Assembly (NCBI GenBank): GCA_030706685.1
Contig: JAUZOA010000013.1
Span: 33,507 to 97,506 of the forward strand
DNA from: Bacteroidota bacterium
Lineage (GTDB): Bacteria > Bacteroidota > Bacteroidia > Chitinophagales > Chitinophagaceae
Direction: 5' to 3'
Length of the DNA stretch: 64,000 nt
The position numbers and the translations under genes were made by a program. This document shows positions 9,223 to 18,236 of this stretch, in pieces. Under the pieces are notes generated by a model. It was not told where the DNA came from and did no database searches. It saw nothing but the letters and a program-made list of their open reading frames with translations. Numbering within the stretch: position 1 is the first letter of the stretch; each line of letters starts with the position of its first letter.

Positions 9223-9579
9223 GTGAAAACAGATACTTCAAAATCAACCATCCTCGTGATTTGTATGGGGTTCCTGGTTCTGTCACTTAAATGGAAATGG
9301 GCGCTCTATGCTTCTCTTGGGATCGGTGTCCTCTCCATCTCTTCCACGATGATCAGTCAGAAAATTGAATGGGGATGGAACAAACTGGCGGAAATACTGG
9401 GATATATTGTCCCAAGTATACTGCTAAGCATTGTATTTTTTGTTTTCCTGTTTCCTATTTCTTTGCTGGCCAGGCTTTCCAGGAAAGACAACCTGATGTT
9501 GTCAAAAAAATACAAGTCGTATTTTCTTGATACGGACAAAAGGGTGATGGATAAGAAATCTTTTGAAAAGACCTGGTAA
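9223..9579 (+). CDS. SxtJ-family membrane protein
   Basis: 118 residues starting with GTG at 9223, chosen because a strong purine-rich site (GGAGGAAA, 9212-9219) stands just before it, which is rare in this window. Three hydrophobic segments lie at about 10-45 and 62-85, followed by a charged C-terminal tail (SKKYKSYFLD and onwards). The order carbamoyltransferase, small membrane protein, SxtJ-like protein matches the conserved association first named from saxitoxin clusters. Function unknown; a membrane scaffold for the carbamoyltransferase is a reasonable inference. Confidence 0.78.
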   Translation: MKTDTSKSTILVICMGFLVLSLKWKWALYASLGIGVLSISSTMISQKIEWGWNKLAEILGYIVPSILLSIVFFVFLFPISLLARLSRKDNLMLSKKYKSYFLDTDKRVMDKKSFEKTW

Positions 9580-9664
9580 TAAGAGGAGCAGGCTTGCGGA
9601 CAGGTTGGATCGTTAATGATGACCCCCTGTGCACAGAATTAATAAAGAACTGTATAACCATATC

Positions 9665-9700
9665 GGCTTCGGGAATTACCGGAGCCCTTTTTATTATTTA
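9665..9700 (+). terminator. Terminator of the carbamoyltransferase cassette
   Basis: GGCTTCGG pairs with CCGGAGCC (one T.G pair) around GAATTA, followed by CTTTTTATTATTTAT. It lies 85 bp after the SxtJ-like gene. Confidence 0.75.
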
Positions 9701-9737
9701 TCTGGCAGGTATAAGGATGGGCATTTTTTGTACAGCA

Positions 9738-10298
9738 CTATCTTTTATCCCTGTCATTTAAAAGAGAATAAACAGCCCTGCCCAAGAATTTCCCGTTGAA
9801 AAAAACACTTTCCCTGAAATGCCCCTCCAGCACAAACCCGTTTTTTTCTAAAAGTTTTATGGAAGATATATTATCGGGATGAAGGTCGGCCTCTATGGAA
9901 TGAAGCTTCATATTTTCAAAACCATATTCCACGATCTTTGGGATAGCTTCCCTCATGATTCCCTTTCTCCAGACACCCGGGTGAAGTTCATAGCCAATTT
10001 CGGCACGATAGTGTTCCGGTTGAATGTTCCAGAGACAAATCGTCCCAACCAGCTTGTTTTCGTTTTTGTGTGTAATAGCCCAGTATATCCATTCTCCATT
10101 GGCGACCCCCTTGTTTATTTTATTGATAAATGCACGGGCTTCATAAATTGTTTTGTAGGGATCCCTCGTCAGGAATTGATTTACCCGCTCATTGGAGCGC
10201 AGCCCTAATATTTCATTTTCATCTTCGGGCACCAGTTGCCTGAATTGTAACCGTTCAGTAGTCAAGCGGGGAAATGGTATAAAGTTAACCCTGAGCAT
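9738..10298 (-). CDS. GNAT family N-acetyltransferase (RimJ/RimL type)
   Basis: 186 residues, full length for the RimJ-like acetyltransferase fold. It starts with the typical RLTTERLQFRQL strand and contains EIGYELHPGVWRKGIM, the acetyl-CoA binding segment, then LHPDNISSIKLLEKNGF, the conserved C-terminal motif. It would use acetyl-CoA to acetylate an amine, such as a protein N-terminus or a small molecule; the substrate cannot be told. It is a single gene on the minus strand, converging with the carbamoyltransferase cassette. Confidence 0.88.
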   Translation of the reverse strand: MLRVNFIPFPRLTTERLQFRQLVPEDENEILGLRSNERVNQFLTRDPYKTIYEARAFINKINKGVANGEWIYWAITHKNENKLVGTICLWNIQPEHYRAEIGYELHPGVWRKGIMREAIPKIVEYGFENMKLHSIEADLHPDNISSIKLLEKNGFVLEGHFRESVFFNGKFLGRAVYSLLNDRDKR

Positions 10299-10469
10299 CT
10301 GTTCTTTAAATATCGCCTGTTTTAGGATATAGACAAAAATCCTGCTTAATTTTCCGATTTTATCTCATAAAAAATCCGATCTTTCTCTCCTGAATTCCCA
10401 ACCTGGGTTATTTCAAAAGTCCAGAAAAAATAAGCGGTTGAGATAGCCACATTAAATTATACACTGTCT

Positions 10470-10976
10470 ATGCGTCCCGATTTATCCCGAGTACCATCAT
10501 TTTATCACAATTATATCAGCTATGTACCGCAAGATGATCTTTTGGAAGCATTTCGCGTACAAAGCCCTGTGTTCATTAAGTTCCTCGGGGAGATTCCACC
10601 CGGCAAACGGGATTATGGCTATTCCGAAGGAAAATGGACCATCACAGAAGTAGTACAGCATGTCATTGATGCGGAAAGAATATTTGCCTACCGGGCCTTG
10701 CGCTTTGCCAGGAAAGATACTACTCCCCTTCCGGGCTTCGATGAAAATACTTTTGCCGATAATGCGAAAGCCGGCAAAAGGGACTGGGATAATATGGTCG
10801 AAGAATTCAAAGTTGTCCGGAAGTCCTCAGAATACCTTTTCGCGTCCTTTGATGATGATCAGCTTGATGCCACCGGCACTGCCAATAATAATCCTGTTTA
10901 TGTATTGGGAATAGGCTACCTGCTTATAGGTCATGCTATGCATCATTTGAAAATGATAAAGGAACGGTATCTCTGA
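10470..10976 (+). CDS. DinB superfamily protein
   Basis: 168 residues with the DinB four-helix-bundle pattern and its three metal-ligand histidines: His64 in VVQHVIDAER, then His155 and His158 or His159 in IGHAMHHLKMIKERY. DinB-like proteins are putative metal-dependent enzymes, some of which are thiol S-transferases. This one belongs to the large group of uncharacterised Bacteroidota members. It is a single gene, ending 78 bp from the convergent protease gene with a shared terminator between them. Confidence 0.88.
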   Translation: MRPDLSRVPSFYHNYISYVPQDDLLEAFRVQSPVFIKFLGEIPPGKRDYGYSEGKWTITEVVQHVIDAERIFAYRALRFARKDTTPLPGFDENTFADNAKAGKRDWDNMVEEFKVVRKSSEYLFASFDDDQLDATGTANNNPVYVLGIGYLLIGHAMHHLKMIKERYL

Positions 10977-10983
10977 AAAGAAG

Positions 10984-11033
10984 AAAGGTTAACAAGATAA
11001 AAGAATACAATTCCTTTCAACTTATTAACCTTT
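10984..11033. terminator. Convergent-gene hairpin between DinB and prc
   Basis: AAAGGTTAA (10984-10992) pairs with TTAACCTTT (11025-11033), with A/T-rich flanks giving T tracts on both strands. The 32-base loop is long, so it is a moderate terminator candidate serving both convergent genes. Confidence 0.45.
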
Positions 11034-11054
11034 TAATAAAATTAAATCAGCTTA

Positions 11055-13199
11055 CTAAAATGCTTTTTTGGGATCTTCTGCTGGCTTGGCTTTTACCAGG
11101 TTCTGCTGGCTGATAATATCATTCACTACTTTCACAGCCTGGTCAAGATAAATATCTTTGCGAAGCCCTTTGATCCACTGGTTGAAACGCTCCTGCTTAT
11201 TAGGGTCATTGGCCCAGCGATTCTCTTCATTCGTCAATGCAGAAACATTCATCTCTGTTTTCAATTTTGTCAGGGATTCGATCTGCGCAACCGTAGTGTG
11301 GATCGCAGCCTGCTCTTTACGATATTTATCCAACTGCAATGAATATTGTTTATCGTTTTGTTTGGAAAGCCAATCTGTATTCTCTTTTATCAGTTTAAAA
11401 GCAGGATCGTTCTCCACGCGCTGGTTGCTCATTTGCTCGATCGTCTTCAAATCATATCCTGCATTCCAGTTTGTATAAGGCGACTTACTGATCTCATCCC
11501 AGGGTAATGCATCGGGGTCATCCTTCTCTCTTGCTTTCAGGTATTCATACTGATCAGGTAAAACGATATCGGAAGCAACACCTTTTAATTGCGTGGAACC
11601 TCCGTTGATACGATAAAATTTCTGCAATGTCAGTTTTACTGTACCAAGATCTTCCGTATTCGACAATGAGAAGCCCTGGTCAAGGCCGATGTTGCGCTGT
11701 ACAGTTCCTTTTCCATACGTTGAAGTGCTGCCAATGATCACGCCCCTGCCATAGTCCTGGATAGCTGCGGCAAATATTTCTGATGCGGAGGCGCTGAACT
11801 CATTTACCATGACGGCCAAAGGGCCGGAATACAGAACGGATTTATCTTTATCCTTGAGGATACTTGGCTTGTTGTCACGGTCTTTTACCTGGACGATCGG
11901 GCCATCTTCAATAAATAAACCGGCCATTTGAACGACATCATACAAAGAGCCCCCGCCATTATTGCGAAGATCTATGACGATGCCATCAACTTTTTCATTT
12001 TTAAGTTTTGTCACTTCTTTGGCAACATCGATATAGCTCCTGTTACCATTGGGATTATCAAAATCCGCATAGAATTCAGGCAGGAATATATAGCCGATTT
12101 TAGAATTGTCATTTTTAACGACTGCACTGCGGGCAAAGGTTTCATCCTGTACAATCTGGTCGCGGATAAGAGGAATCACTTTAATGGTGCCGTCAATTTT
12201 TTTGACCGTAAGTCTTACTTCCGTTCCTTTTTTTCCACGAATCAGTTTTACGGCATCTGTTACAACAAAACCGGTCAGGTCAACAGGCTCTTCGCTGCCT
12301 TGGGCCACTTTTTGTATGATATCCCCGGTTTGTAATTCCCCCGATTTAAAGGCGGGGCTTCCGGTCAAAATACTTGAAACTTTGATATTGCCATCATCAT
12401 ATTGCAAGGATGCCCCGATACCAAAGAAGCGGCCACTCATCTCTTCATCAAAATACCTTTTGTCAACCGGGGGAAAGAATTCACTATGCGGGTCCATCGT
12501 GGTCGTGATGGCATTTACAAAGACGTTGAATTTGTCATCATCATTGAATTTAAAACGATACCGGTCAAACATCCTGTCTACTACCTTTTTTGTTTTGGCG
12601 CGCGCCTCTTGTTCCAGCTCTTCATCAGATTTAGCGACAAAGCCATCTTTACCTTTATTTTTTTCTCTTGTATCCAGGAGGTCCGCATAACGCTCAAGGG
12701 TCATGTACTTTAATTTCTTTCTCCAGCGTTCCCTGATCTCAGCGGCATTGGTCACATATTTCAGTTTGTCCCCATCAAGTATTACTTCTTCATCGACACT
12801 GAAATCAAACGGCTTTTCGAGTATCTGATTACAAACAGCGGAAGCTTCTTCCATGCGGCTGGTAAATGTTTTACCTGCTGCCAGGAAAAATTCGACAGAA
12901 GACCCTTTTATTTCATCATCGATCTTGGTTTCGTATTTTTTCTGCAGCATATCCATATCACTCTGTAGAAACATGTTCTTTTCAGGGTCGAGCTCATTAA
13001 TATATTTCTTGAATATCTTTTTGGAAAAAGCATCATTAATATCCTGCGGGCTATAATGTGCCTGTGTCAGCATTTCGCCGACAAGCTTTAGTATCTGGTC
13101 ATACTTGGAAGGGGGAGTCTTTGAGCCCGTTCCCATCGTCTGGAATGCCAGGAAAAAGCCTGCTACAAGCGTCAAAATCACAAGGGGGAGTCGTTTCAT
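11055..13199 (-). CDS. prc: Carboxy-terminal processing peptidase (Tsp/Prc, S41A family)
   Basis: 714 residues from the ATG at 13199, which begins a signal-anchor (LPLVILTLVAGFFLAF). Longer in-frame starts at 13229 and 13283 are less likely; the -7 box at 13233-13240 leaves a leader of about 28 nt. Domains in order: a Tsp-type N-terminal helical region, a PDZ domain containing LTGSPAFKSGELQTGDII, the S41 protease core with the nucleophile segment NEFSASASEIF and the Lys in STYGKGTVQ, and the C-terminal Tsp (DUF3340) region. It is a periplasmic ATP-independent protease that degrades proteins from the C-terminus. In E. coli it controls cell-wall hydrolases. Confidence 0.93.
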   Translation of the reverse strand: MKRLPLVILTLVAGFFLAFQTMGTGSKTPPSKYDQILKLVGEMLTQAHYSPQDINDAFSKKIFKKYINELDPEKNMFLQSDMDMLQKKYETKIDDEIKGSSVEFFLAAGKTFTSRMEEASAVCNQILEKPFDFSVDEEVILDGDKLKYVTNAAEIRERWRKKLKYMTLERYADLLDTREKNKGKDGFVAKSDEELEQEARAKTKKVVDRMFDRYRFKFNDDDKFNVFVNAITTTMDPHSEFFPPVDKRYFDEEMSGRFFGIGASLQYDDGNIKVSSILTGSPAFKSGELQTGDIIQKVAQGSEEPVDLTGFVVTDAVKLIRGKKGTEVRLTVKKIDGTIKVIPLIRDQIVQDETFARSAVVKNDNSKIGYIFLPEFYADFDNPNGNRSYIDVAKEVTKLKNEKVDGIVIDLRNNGGGSLYDVVQMAGLFIEDGPIVQVKDRDNKPSILKDKDKSVLYSGPLAVMVNEFSASASEIFAAAIQDYGRGVIIGSTSTYGKGTVQRNIGLDQGFSLSNTEDLGTVKLTLQKFYRINGGSTQLKGVASDIVLPDQYEYLKAREKDDPDALPWDEISKSPYTNWNAGYDLKTIEQMSNQRVENDPAFKLIKENTDWLSKQNDKQYSLQLDKYRKEQAAIHTTVAQIESLTKLKTEMNVSALTNEENRWANDPNKQERFNQWIKGLRKDIYLDQAVKVVNDIISQQNLVKAKPAEDPKKAF

Positions 13200-13232
13200 A
13201 TTCAATAGGTATTTTAGTACATTTTGCATATC

Positions 13233-13240
13233 CAAAAATA
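13233..13240 (-). promoter_or_regulatory. -7 promoter box TATTTTTG for prc
   Basis: Minus-strand match to TAnnTTTG. It places the transcription start at about 13229-13226, which would leave the upstream ATG at 13229 without a leader and supports the ATG at 13199 as the start. Confidence 0.45.
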
Positions 13241-13520
13241 ACGCAAAAACGATTGATTTCGTGTATTTACAGGCATTTAACAACTGATTTTGACGGCTTT
13301 TTGATAAGCGGCAGCGCTAAATCACATTCCTTGAAAAACCATCCAAACCGGGTACTGGTCTTTCCTGACAGGGTAGTGTATCAGTTTGCCGGGAAATCAG
13401 TAAGACGGGAAGAAAAACGACTTGTAAATCAGAACTTCCCGACCTCCCGTCTCACCGGCTATTTTCAAACTGGGACACTGCTTGTCACAGAGTTTATTTT
13501 TCTGCAATACCCATTTTATT

Positions 13521-13528
13521 TAATTTTG
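13521..13528 (+). promoter_or_regulatory. -7 promoter box TAATTTTG for tRNA-His
   Basis: Match to TAnnTTTG 20 bases before the tRNA 5' end. The stretch 13284-13520 before it has no gene; it holds only a weak inverted repeat (AGACGGGA near 13402 and TCCCGTCT near 13446). Confidence 0.5.
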
Positions 13529-13548
13529 CACCCTTCGATCTGTATATG

Positions 13549-13622
13549 GTGGCTATAGCTCAGTTGGTTAGAGCATCAGATTGTGGTTCTGAGGGTCGTG
13601 GGTTCGAGCCCCATTAGCCACC
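13549..13622 (+). tRNA. tRNA-His (GTG anticodon)
   Basis: A full cloverleaf folds: acceptor GTGGCTA/TAGCCAC, D arm GCTC/GAGC, anticodon stem TCAGA/TCTGA with loop TTGTGGT giving anticodon GTG, and T arm GTGGG/CCCAT with TTCGAGC. A G at 13548 supplies the extra 5' G(-1) expected of tRNA-His. The 3' CCA is not encoded. Confidence 0.97.
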
Positions 13623-13626
13623 CGCC

Positions 13627-13670
13627 AACCCCGCTCTCGTCTCCGGCGAGGCGGGGTTTGTTTTTATTCT
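13627..13670 (+). terminator. Terminator after tRNA-His
   Basis: AACCCCGC (13627-13634) pairs perfectly with GCGGGGTT (13651-13658), with inner CTCG/CGAG pairing, followed by TTTGTTTTTATT. Confidence 0.85.
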
Positions 13671-13681
13671 TAATTTTTATC

Positions 13682-14233
13682 ATGAACTATTGGTTTTTAT
13701 TTATCCCTGTCATTTCGGCGATTATTGGCTGGGCCGGCAGTTGGGTGGCAGGTAAGATTTTGCTTTTCAAGGTCATTCCAAAACACAGGCAAGGCATTGC
13801 TGAAAAGATCGGCGCTATCGTAAGCGCTGAATTCCCTTTCAGCAGTATTGAAGAAAAGATCATGGACCCGGCGACCATAAAAAAAATAATGCCATTGGTT
13901 GAAGAGCATATTGATGATTTCTTGCGCAATAAACTGAAGGAAAAAATGCCCGTTATCAGCATGTTCATCGGCGATAAAACAATCAATTCGCTTAAGGAAG
14001 TTTTCTTAAAAGAAATAGAAAACATTTTTCCACAGGTGTTGAAACGATTCGCAGGCGACCTGCAAAGCAAATTGAATATCGGTGAGCTGGTGACAGAAAA
14101 AGTAAAAGGCATTCCCGCCCCTCAGTTGGAGAATTTGTTTGGCCCGGTTTTAAAATACTTTCGTTTTACCGGCGCCGCAACTGGCTTTGTCATAGGTTTA
14201 ATCAATATGATCTTTTTTTATATTTTGAGATAA
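13682..14233 (+). CDS. DUF445 family membrane protein
   Basis: 183 residues from the ATG at 13682. The in-frame extension to 13583 is rejected because it runs through the tRNA and its terminator. A membrane helix at each end (residues 3-25 and about 160-182) flanks a soluble helical middle with MDPATIKKIMPLVEEHIDDF and VLKRFAGDLQSKLNIGEL, the DUF445 pattern. Longer DUF445 proteins exist; this is the short form common in Bacteroidota. Function unknown, probably inner-membrane. Confidence 0.85.
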   Translation: MNYWFLFIPVISAIIGWAGSWVAGKILLFKVIPKHRQGIAEKIGAIVSAEFPFSSIEEKIMDPATIKKIMPLVEEHIDDFLRNKLKEKMPVISMFIGDKTINSLKEVFLKEIENIFPQVLKRFAGDLQSKLNIGELVTEKVKGIPAPQLENLFGPVLKYFRFTGAATGFVIGLINMIFFYILR

Positions 14234-14344
14234 TATGCCGTGGATATTACAAAAAGAGGCTCATTTTACCTTTTATCAAATTGTCATGGGCAGGTCAGCA
14301 AGTTAATCCACCTTTGCACGTCCAATGACAAACAAAAAACCCGC

Positions 14345-17029
14345 ATGAGACATTTTATAGTTGCTTTTGTACTGGTCCTGATCTCTACCATCGCTTTTTC
14401 CCAGCCTTTCGGAGGCAACAGAGGAGGCGGCCCCCAGATGAACGGCAGGTTTTACGGAAAAATCGTCGATTCAATTACTGAAAAGCCGATTGATGCCGCT
14501 TCTGTTCAATTGGTACAGAATAAATATGACTCGGTTTCCAAAAAAAGAAAAGATGTGGTCATAAATGGTATGCTGACAGCGGCCAATGGCGATTTCAGCC
14601 TGGAAAATGTCCCGCTCATGGGGCAATATAAGCTGGTAATAACTGCGATTGGATTTAAGGGATATCAAAAAACAGTGGCATTAATTGATATGAAAGCCAT
14701 CCAATCCATGCGTGCCAATGCCGGCAACCAGGATATGAGCAGCTTACTGGGAAACCTGGATAAGGATCTTGGCAACATCAAATTACTGATCGATGAAAAA
14801 CTACTCGGTAATGTAACCGTCAATTCCTCCAGGCCCCTTGTACAATTGGCTATTGACCGCAAAATCTATAATGTTGAAAAAGATATAAGCGTGGCAGGCG
14901 GAACAGCAGTGGATGTAATGAAAAATGTTCCCTCTGTTTCTGTGGACATTGACGGGAATGTAACCCTGCGCAACAATACACCACAGATATATGTAGATGG
15001 CAGACCCACTACCCTTACTTTGGATCAAATACCCGCGGACCAGATACAGAGCGTTGAAATAATTACCAACCCCTCCGCAAAGTTTGATGCTTCCGGCGGT
15101 ACAGCAGGTATCCTCAACATTGTTTTGAAAAAGAACAGGAGGGCCGGCTACAGCGGTAATGTAAGAGCAGGAGTGGATAAACGCGGCAAGCTAAACGTCG
15201 GCGGAGATATCAATATCAAACAGGGGAAAATAAATTTCTTCGCCAATGCGAATTTCGGACAGCGAAAATCTATTTCTAACGGGACAACTTATCGTTCCAC
15301 TTTCTATAAGGCGCCTTTTACCAATCTTGTCCAAAATGATAATAATATCAATACCGGCTACTTTGCTTTTGGAAGAGCGGGCATCGATTTCCTGGTCGAC
15401 AACCGTAATACAATTACCGTTTCAGGCCTTGCAGTAAAAGGCAGGTTTAAGCCATCCACGTTAAGTGATATTTATGTGGATACAGTTTTTTCAGGCGGCG
15501 GCAACAGTACTTCTTATACGAATCGTTTATCAAATACTACCGGGGAATTCAGAAACCTCGGAACCACCCTGAGTTATTTACACAATTTCCCTAAAAACGG
15601 CCACCAGTTATCCGCAGATGTCAATTACAATAAAAGCCATAACAACAACTCCAATGTGATCAACAACGATATTTACAATATTGCCGGCGGCCCGAAGACT
15701 TCAGCTTATAACCAGCAACAAACCGGTGGCGGCAATAATGGGCAGCTCACTATACAAACAGATTATTCCAACCCGATATCTCAAAATTCAAAAATAGAAG
15801 CAGGTGTAAGAATGTCGCAAAGAGATGTAGACAGCAGAAGTGATTTTGGAGTGATAAATCCCAATGGCACTGTAACCATCCTTCCGCCTCTTTCTTCCAA
15901 TTACAGTTACACAGACAGGGTATTTGCGGGCTATGGTACATTTACCAATAAAATAAAAGAGAATTTTGGCTACCAGATCGGCCTCAGGCTGGAAAGTTCC
16001 GACTATAAAGGAACTGTGCATACCAGTGTGAAGGACCCTTCCGGCTTTGCAGATACGGCCAGCAGTTACCACAATAATTACCCGGTCAGTCTCTTTCCGA
16101 GCATATTCTTGTCCCAAAAATTAAAACATGACCAGGAATTGCAATTGAATTACAGCCGCAGGATCAACCGGCCCAATTTCTTCCAGTTGTTTCCCTTTAC
16201 CGATTATTCCGATTCACTGAACCTGAGCAGGGGTAACCCGAATCTCAAACCTGAATTTACCAATTCATTCGAATTGTCGTACCAGAAAAACTTTCCGAAA
16301 AGCAACAGCTTGCTGGTATCGGTTTACTATAAACACACGACAGACCTGATAACCCGGTACCAGTCGCAGGAAAAGAACCCGGTAACAGATTCTCTTGTTT
16401 TTGTCAATACTTATATCAACGCCAATTCAAGTTTTGTCGGCGGATTGGAGATCATTTCAAAAAATAAGATAACCAAATGGTGGGACATTACGACCAATCT
16501 TAACCTTTATACTTCGAAGATCAATACAGATGATCCGGCTATTACTACGGTAGGACAATTGCATAGCTGGTTTGGAAAGATTAATAACAGCTTCAAATTA
16601 CCTTCAAACTTTACCCTGCAACTGTCCGGTGATTATAATTCGAAAACCGTGCTGTCGCCGGGAGGCAGTGCAAGCAGCGGTGGCGGTATGGGCGGAGGCC
16701 GCGGAGGCTTTGGACCCAATGTCAGTGGTAGCGCACAGGGCTATTCAAAACCGACTTATGGTGTAGACGCTGCCCTGAAATATGATTTTCTTAAAAATAA
16801 AACGGCTTCTCTCACCCTCAGTGTAAGCGATATTTTCCGGACGAGAGTCAGCGATGTCTATACGGAGTCATTCAGTTTTACACAGGAAGCAATACGTACA
16901 CGTGACCCTCAATTCTTCCGGTTGAATTTCGCTTATCGTTTCGGGAAATTTGATGTATCACTCTTCAAACGCAAGAATCAAAAGGCAGACCAGGAGAGCA
17001 TGCAAAACGGTATGCAGGGAGCACAATAG
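14345..17029 (+). CDS. TonB-dependent receptor-like outer membrane beta-barrel protein (OMP_b-brl_3 type)
   Basis: 894 residues from the ATG at 14345, which starts a clean signal peptide ending near AFSQ; the upstream in-frame start at 14240 is rejected. A short Gly/Arg-rich linker (GGNRGGGPQMNG) is followed by a carboxypeptidase-like regulatory domain (about 30-130), a plug domain (about 185-300, with YVDGRPTTLTLDQIP) and a large C-terminal beta-barrel. Another Gly-rich loop (GGGMGGGRGGFG, about 780-790) interrupts the barrel. No SusD partner is adjacent. Probably an outer-membrane transporter or receptor with unknown ligand. Confidence 0.88.
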   Translation: MRHFIVAFVLVLISTIAFSQPFGGNRGGGPQMNGRFYGKIVDSITEKPIDAASVQLVQNKYDSVSKKRKDVVINGMLTAANGDFSLENVPLMGQYKLVITAIGFKGYQKTVALIDMKAIQSMRANAGNQDMSSLLGNLDKDLGNIKLLIDEKLLGNVTVNSSRPLVQLAIDRKIYNVEKDISVAGGTAVDVMKNVPSVSVDIDGNVTLRNNTPQIYVDGRPTTLTLDQIPADQIQSVEIITNPSAKFDASGGTAGILNIVLKKNRRAGYSGNVRAGVDKRGKLNVGGDINIKQGKINFFANANFGQRKSISNGTTYRSTFYKAPFTNLVQNDNNINTGYFAFGRAGIDFLVDNRNTITVSGLAVKGRFKPSTLSDIYVDTVFSGGGNSTSYTNRLSNTTGEFRNLGTTLSYLHNFPKNGHQLSADVNYNKSHNNNSNVINNDIYNIAGGPKTSAYNQQQTGGGNNGQLTIQTDYSNPISQNSKIEAGVRMSQRDVDSRSDFGVINPNGTVTILPPLSSNYSYTDRVFAGYGTFTNKIKENFGYQIGLRLESSDYKGTVHTSVKDPSGFADTASSYHNNYPVSLFPSIFLSQKLKHDQELQLNYSRRINRPNFFQLFPFTDYSDSLNLSRGNPNLKPEFTNSFELSYQKNFPKSNSLLVSVYYKHTTDLITRYQSQEKNPVTDSLVFVNTYINANSSFVGGLEIISKNKITKWWDITTNLNLYTSKINTDDPAITTVGQLHSWFGKINNSFKLPSNFTLQLSGDYNSKTVLSPGGSASSGGGMGGGRGGFGPNVSGSAQGYSKPTYGVDAALKYDFLKNKTASLTLSVSDIFRTRVSDVYTESFSFTQEAIRTRDPQFFRLNFAYRFGKFDVSLFKRKNQKADQESMQNGMQGAQ

Positions 17030-17050
17030 TGGAGGTGATCTAAGAAGAAC

Positions 17051-17135
17051 GAAAGTCAGAAAGTCGGAAAGACTAGTTTGCAGGATGTAAAGTCATTGCA
17101 ATACAAAAACTCTTATTCCAGATTTCCTGACTTTC
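17051..17135. repeat. Intergenic imperfect inverted repeat (GAAAGTCAG family)
   Basis: GAAAGTCAG (17051-17059) is the reverse complement of CTGACTTTC (17127-17135). Both arms sit in longer runs of the related words AGTC, GGAAAG, CTTTC and CAGGCTTC. No gene is visible between 17030 and 17190. Confidence 0.5.
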
Positions 17136-17191
17136 AGTCTTCAGGTTTTCAGGCTTCTGACCTCAGACCTTCGGCCTCAATCTTTATGCTT

Positions 17192-17199
17192 TATATTTG
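17192..17199 (+). promoter_or_regulatory. -7 promoter box TATATTTG
   Basis: Exact TAnnTTTG 16 bases before the ATG at 17216. It decides that start over the upstream in-frame ATG at 17078. Confidence 0.55.
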
Positions 17200-17215
17200 G
17201 GACTATTATCCCCGA

Positions 17216-18229
17216 ATGAGTTCAAAACTGAAGTTTGCAATAATTGGCTGCGGTAAGATTGCCCCCCGTCATGCTGTTGAAATGATAAAACACGGACAAT
17301 TAGCCGCAGTCTGTGATATACTAAAAAAGAACGCGGACGATTTGTCCCGGCTGTACAACGCAAGGGCCTATTATTCGGTTGACGACCTTCTCCGGGAAGA
17401 AGATGCCATTGATATCGTTGCCGTCTGCTCCCCTAACGGCTTACATGCCGCACATTCAATAAAAGTGTTGCAAGCCGGCTATAATGTTCTTTGTGAAAAA
17501 CCCTTGTGTATCACCTCTGCCGACGGCCTGGCCATGATTGATATGGCTAAAAAAAGCCGCAAAAAATTATTTGTTGTAAAATCAACAAGGTATAACCCTG
17601 CGCTGGTTGCTTTAAAGAAAAGCATTGAAGAGAAGGCGCTTGGCAATATCTATAGCTTCCAGGTAAATTGTTTCTGGAGCCGTCCTCCCGCCTATTATGC
17701 CAACTCGTGGAAAGGCAGCAAGTCGCTCGATGGAGGCACGCTTTACACCCAGTTCAGTCACTATATTGACGCGCTTATCTGGTTGCTTGGCGATACCCGG
17801 TCTTTTTCTGGTATCAGAAAGAACTTTGCCCATAAGGGCATTATCGAATTTGAAGATAGCGGAGTGGTAGCTATTGAAATGGAAAGTGGGGTCATTGGGG
17901 GAATAAACTGGTCTGTAAACAGTTTTCAGAAAAATATGGAAGTGTCGCTGAGTATTCTTGCGGAAAAAGGAAGTATACAAATTGGCGGGGAATATATGAA
18001 CCAGGTCAGGTACCAGCAACTGGAAGGATTTCAGCCGGATATTGCCGACGCAACCGGCAATGCCAATGACTATGGTTTTTATAAAGGTTCCATGAGTAAT
18101 CATGATAAAATATATGATAACCTGGTTAAGGCATTGAATGACGACAACTACCCTTTTGCCAATGCCGCTGATGGCCTTAAGACTGTTGAGACGATCGAAA
18201 GAATTTATAATTCTGTTTCTTTGTCTTAA
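17216..18229 (+). CDS. Gfo/Idh/MocA family sugar oxidoreductase
   Basis: 337 residues from the ATG at 17216, which follows the -7 box and begins the Rossmann strand KFAIIGCGKIAPRHA (GxGxxA at 11-16). The conserved EKP motif is CEKPLC (Glu94-Lys95-Pro96). Family members use NAD(P) to oxidise or reduce sugars, often UDP- or dTDP-linked intermediates. Two glycosyltransferase genes follow within about 110 bp, so a role in making a surface-polysaccharide sugar is likely. It resembles the WlbA/WbpB group that oxidises the 3-position of UDP-GlcNAc uronates, but the subgroup is not certain. Confidence 0.88.
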   Translation: MSSKLKFAIIGCGKIAPRHAVEMIKHGQLAAVCDILKKNADDLSRLYNARAYYSVDDLLREEDAIDIVAVCSPNGLHAAHSIKVLQAGYNVLCEKPLCITSADGLAMIDMAKKSRKKLFVVKSTRYNPALVALKKSIEEKALGNIYSFQVNCFWSRPPAYYANSWKGSKSLDGGTLYTQFSHYIDALIWLLGDTRSFSGIRKNFAHKGIIEFEDSGVVAIEMESGVIGGINWSVNSFQKNMEVSLSILAEKGSIQIGGEYMNQVRYQQLEGFQPDIADATGNANDYGFYKGSMSNHDKIYDNLVKALNDDNYPFANAADGLKTVETIERIYNSVSLS

Positions 18230-18236
18230 ATACAGG

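Noticed and set aside
6069..9579. Saxitoxin-like biosynthesis cluster
   Set aside because: Only the carbamoyltransferase and its membrane partners match; the polyketide, amidinotransferase and oxygenase genes of that pathway are absent.
13583..13681. Upstream extension of the DUF445 protein
   Set aside because: The extra codons run through tRNA-His and its terminator; the ATG at 13682 begins the first membrane helix.
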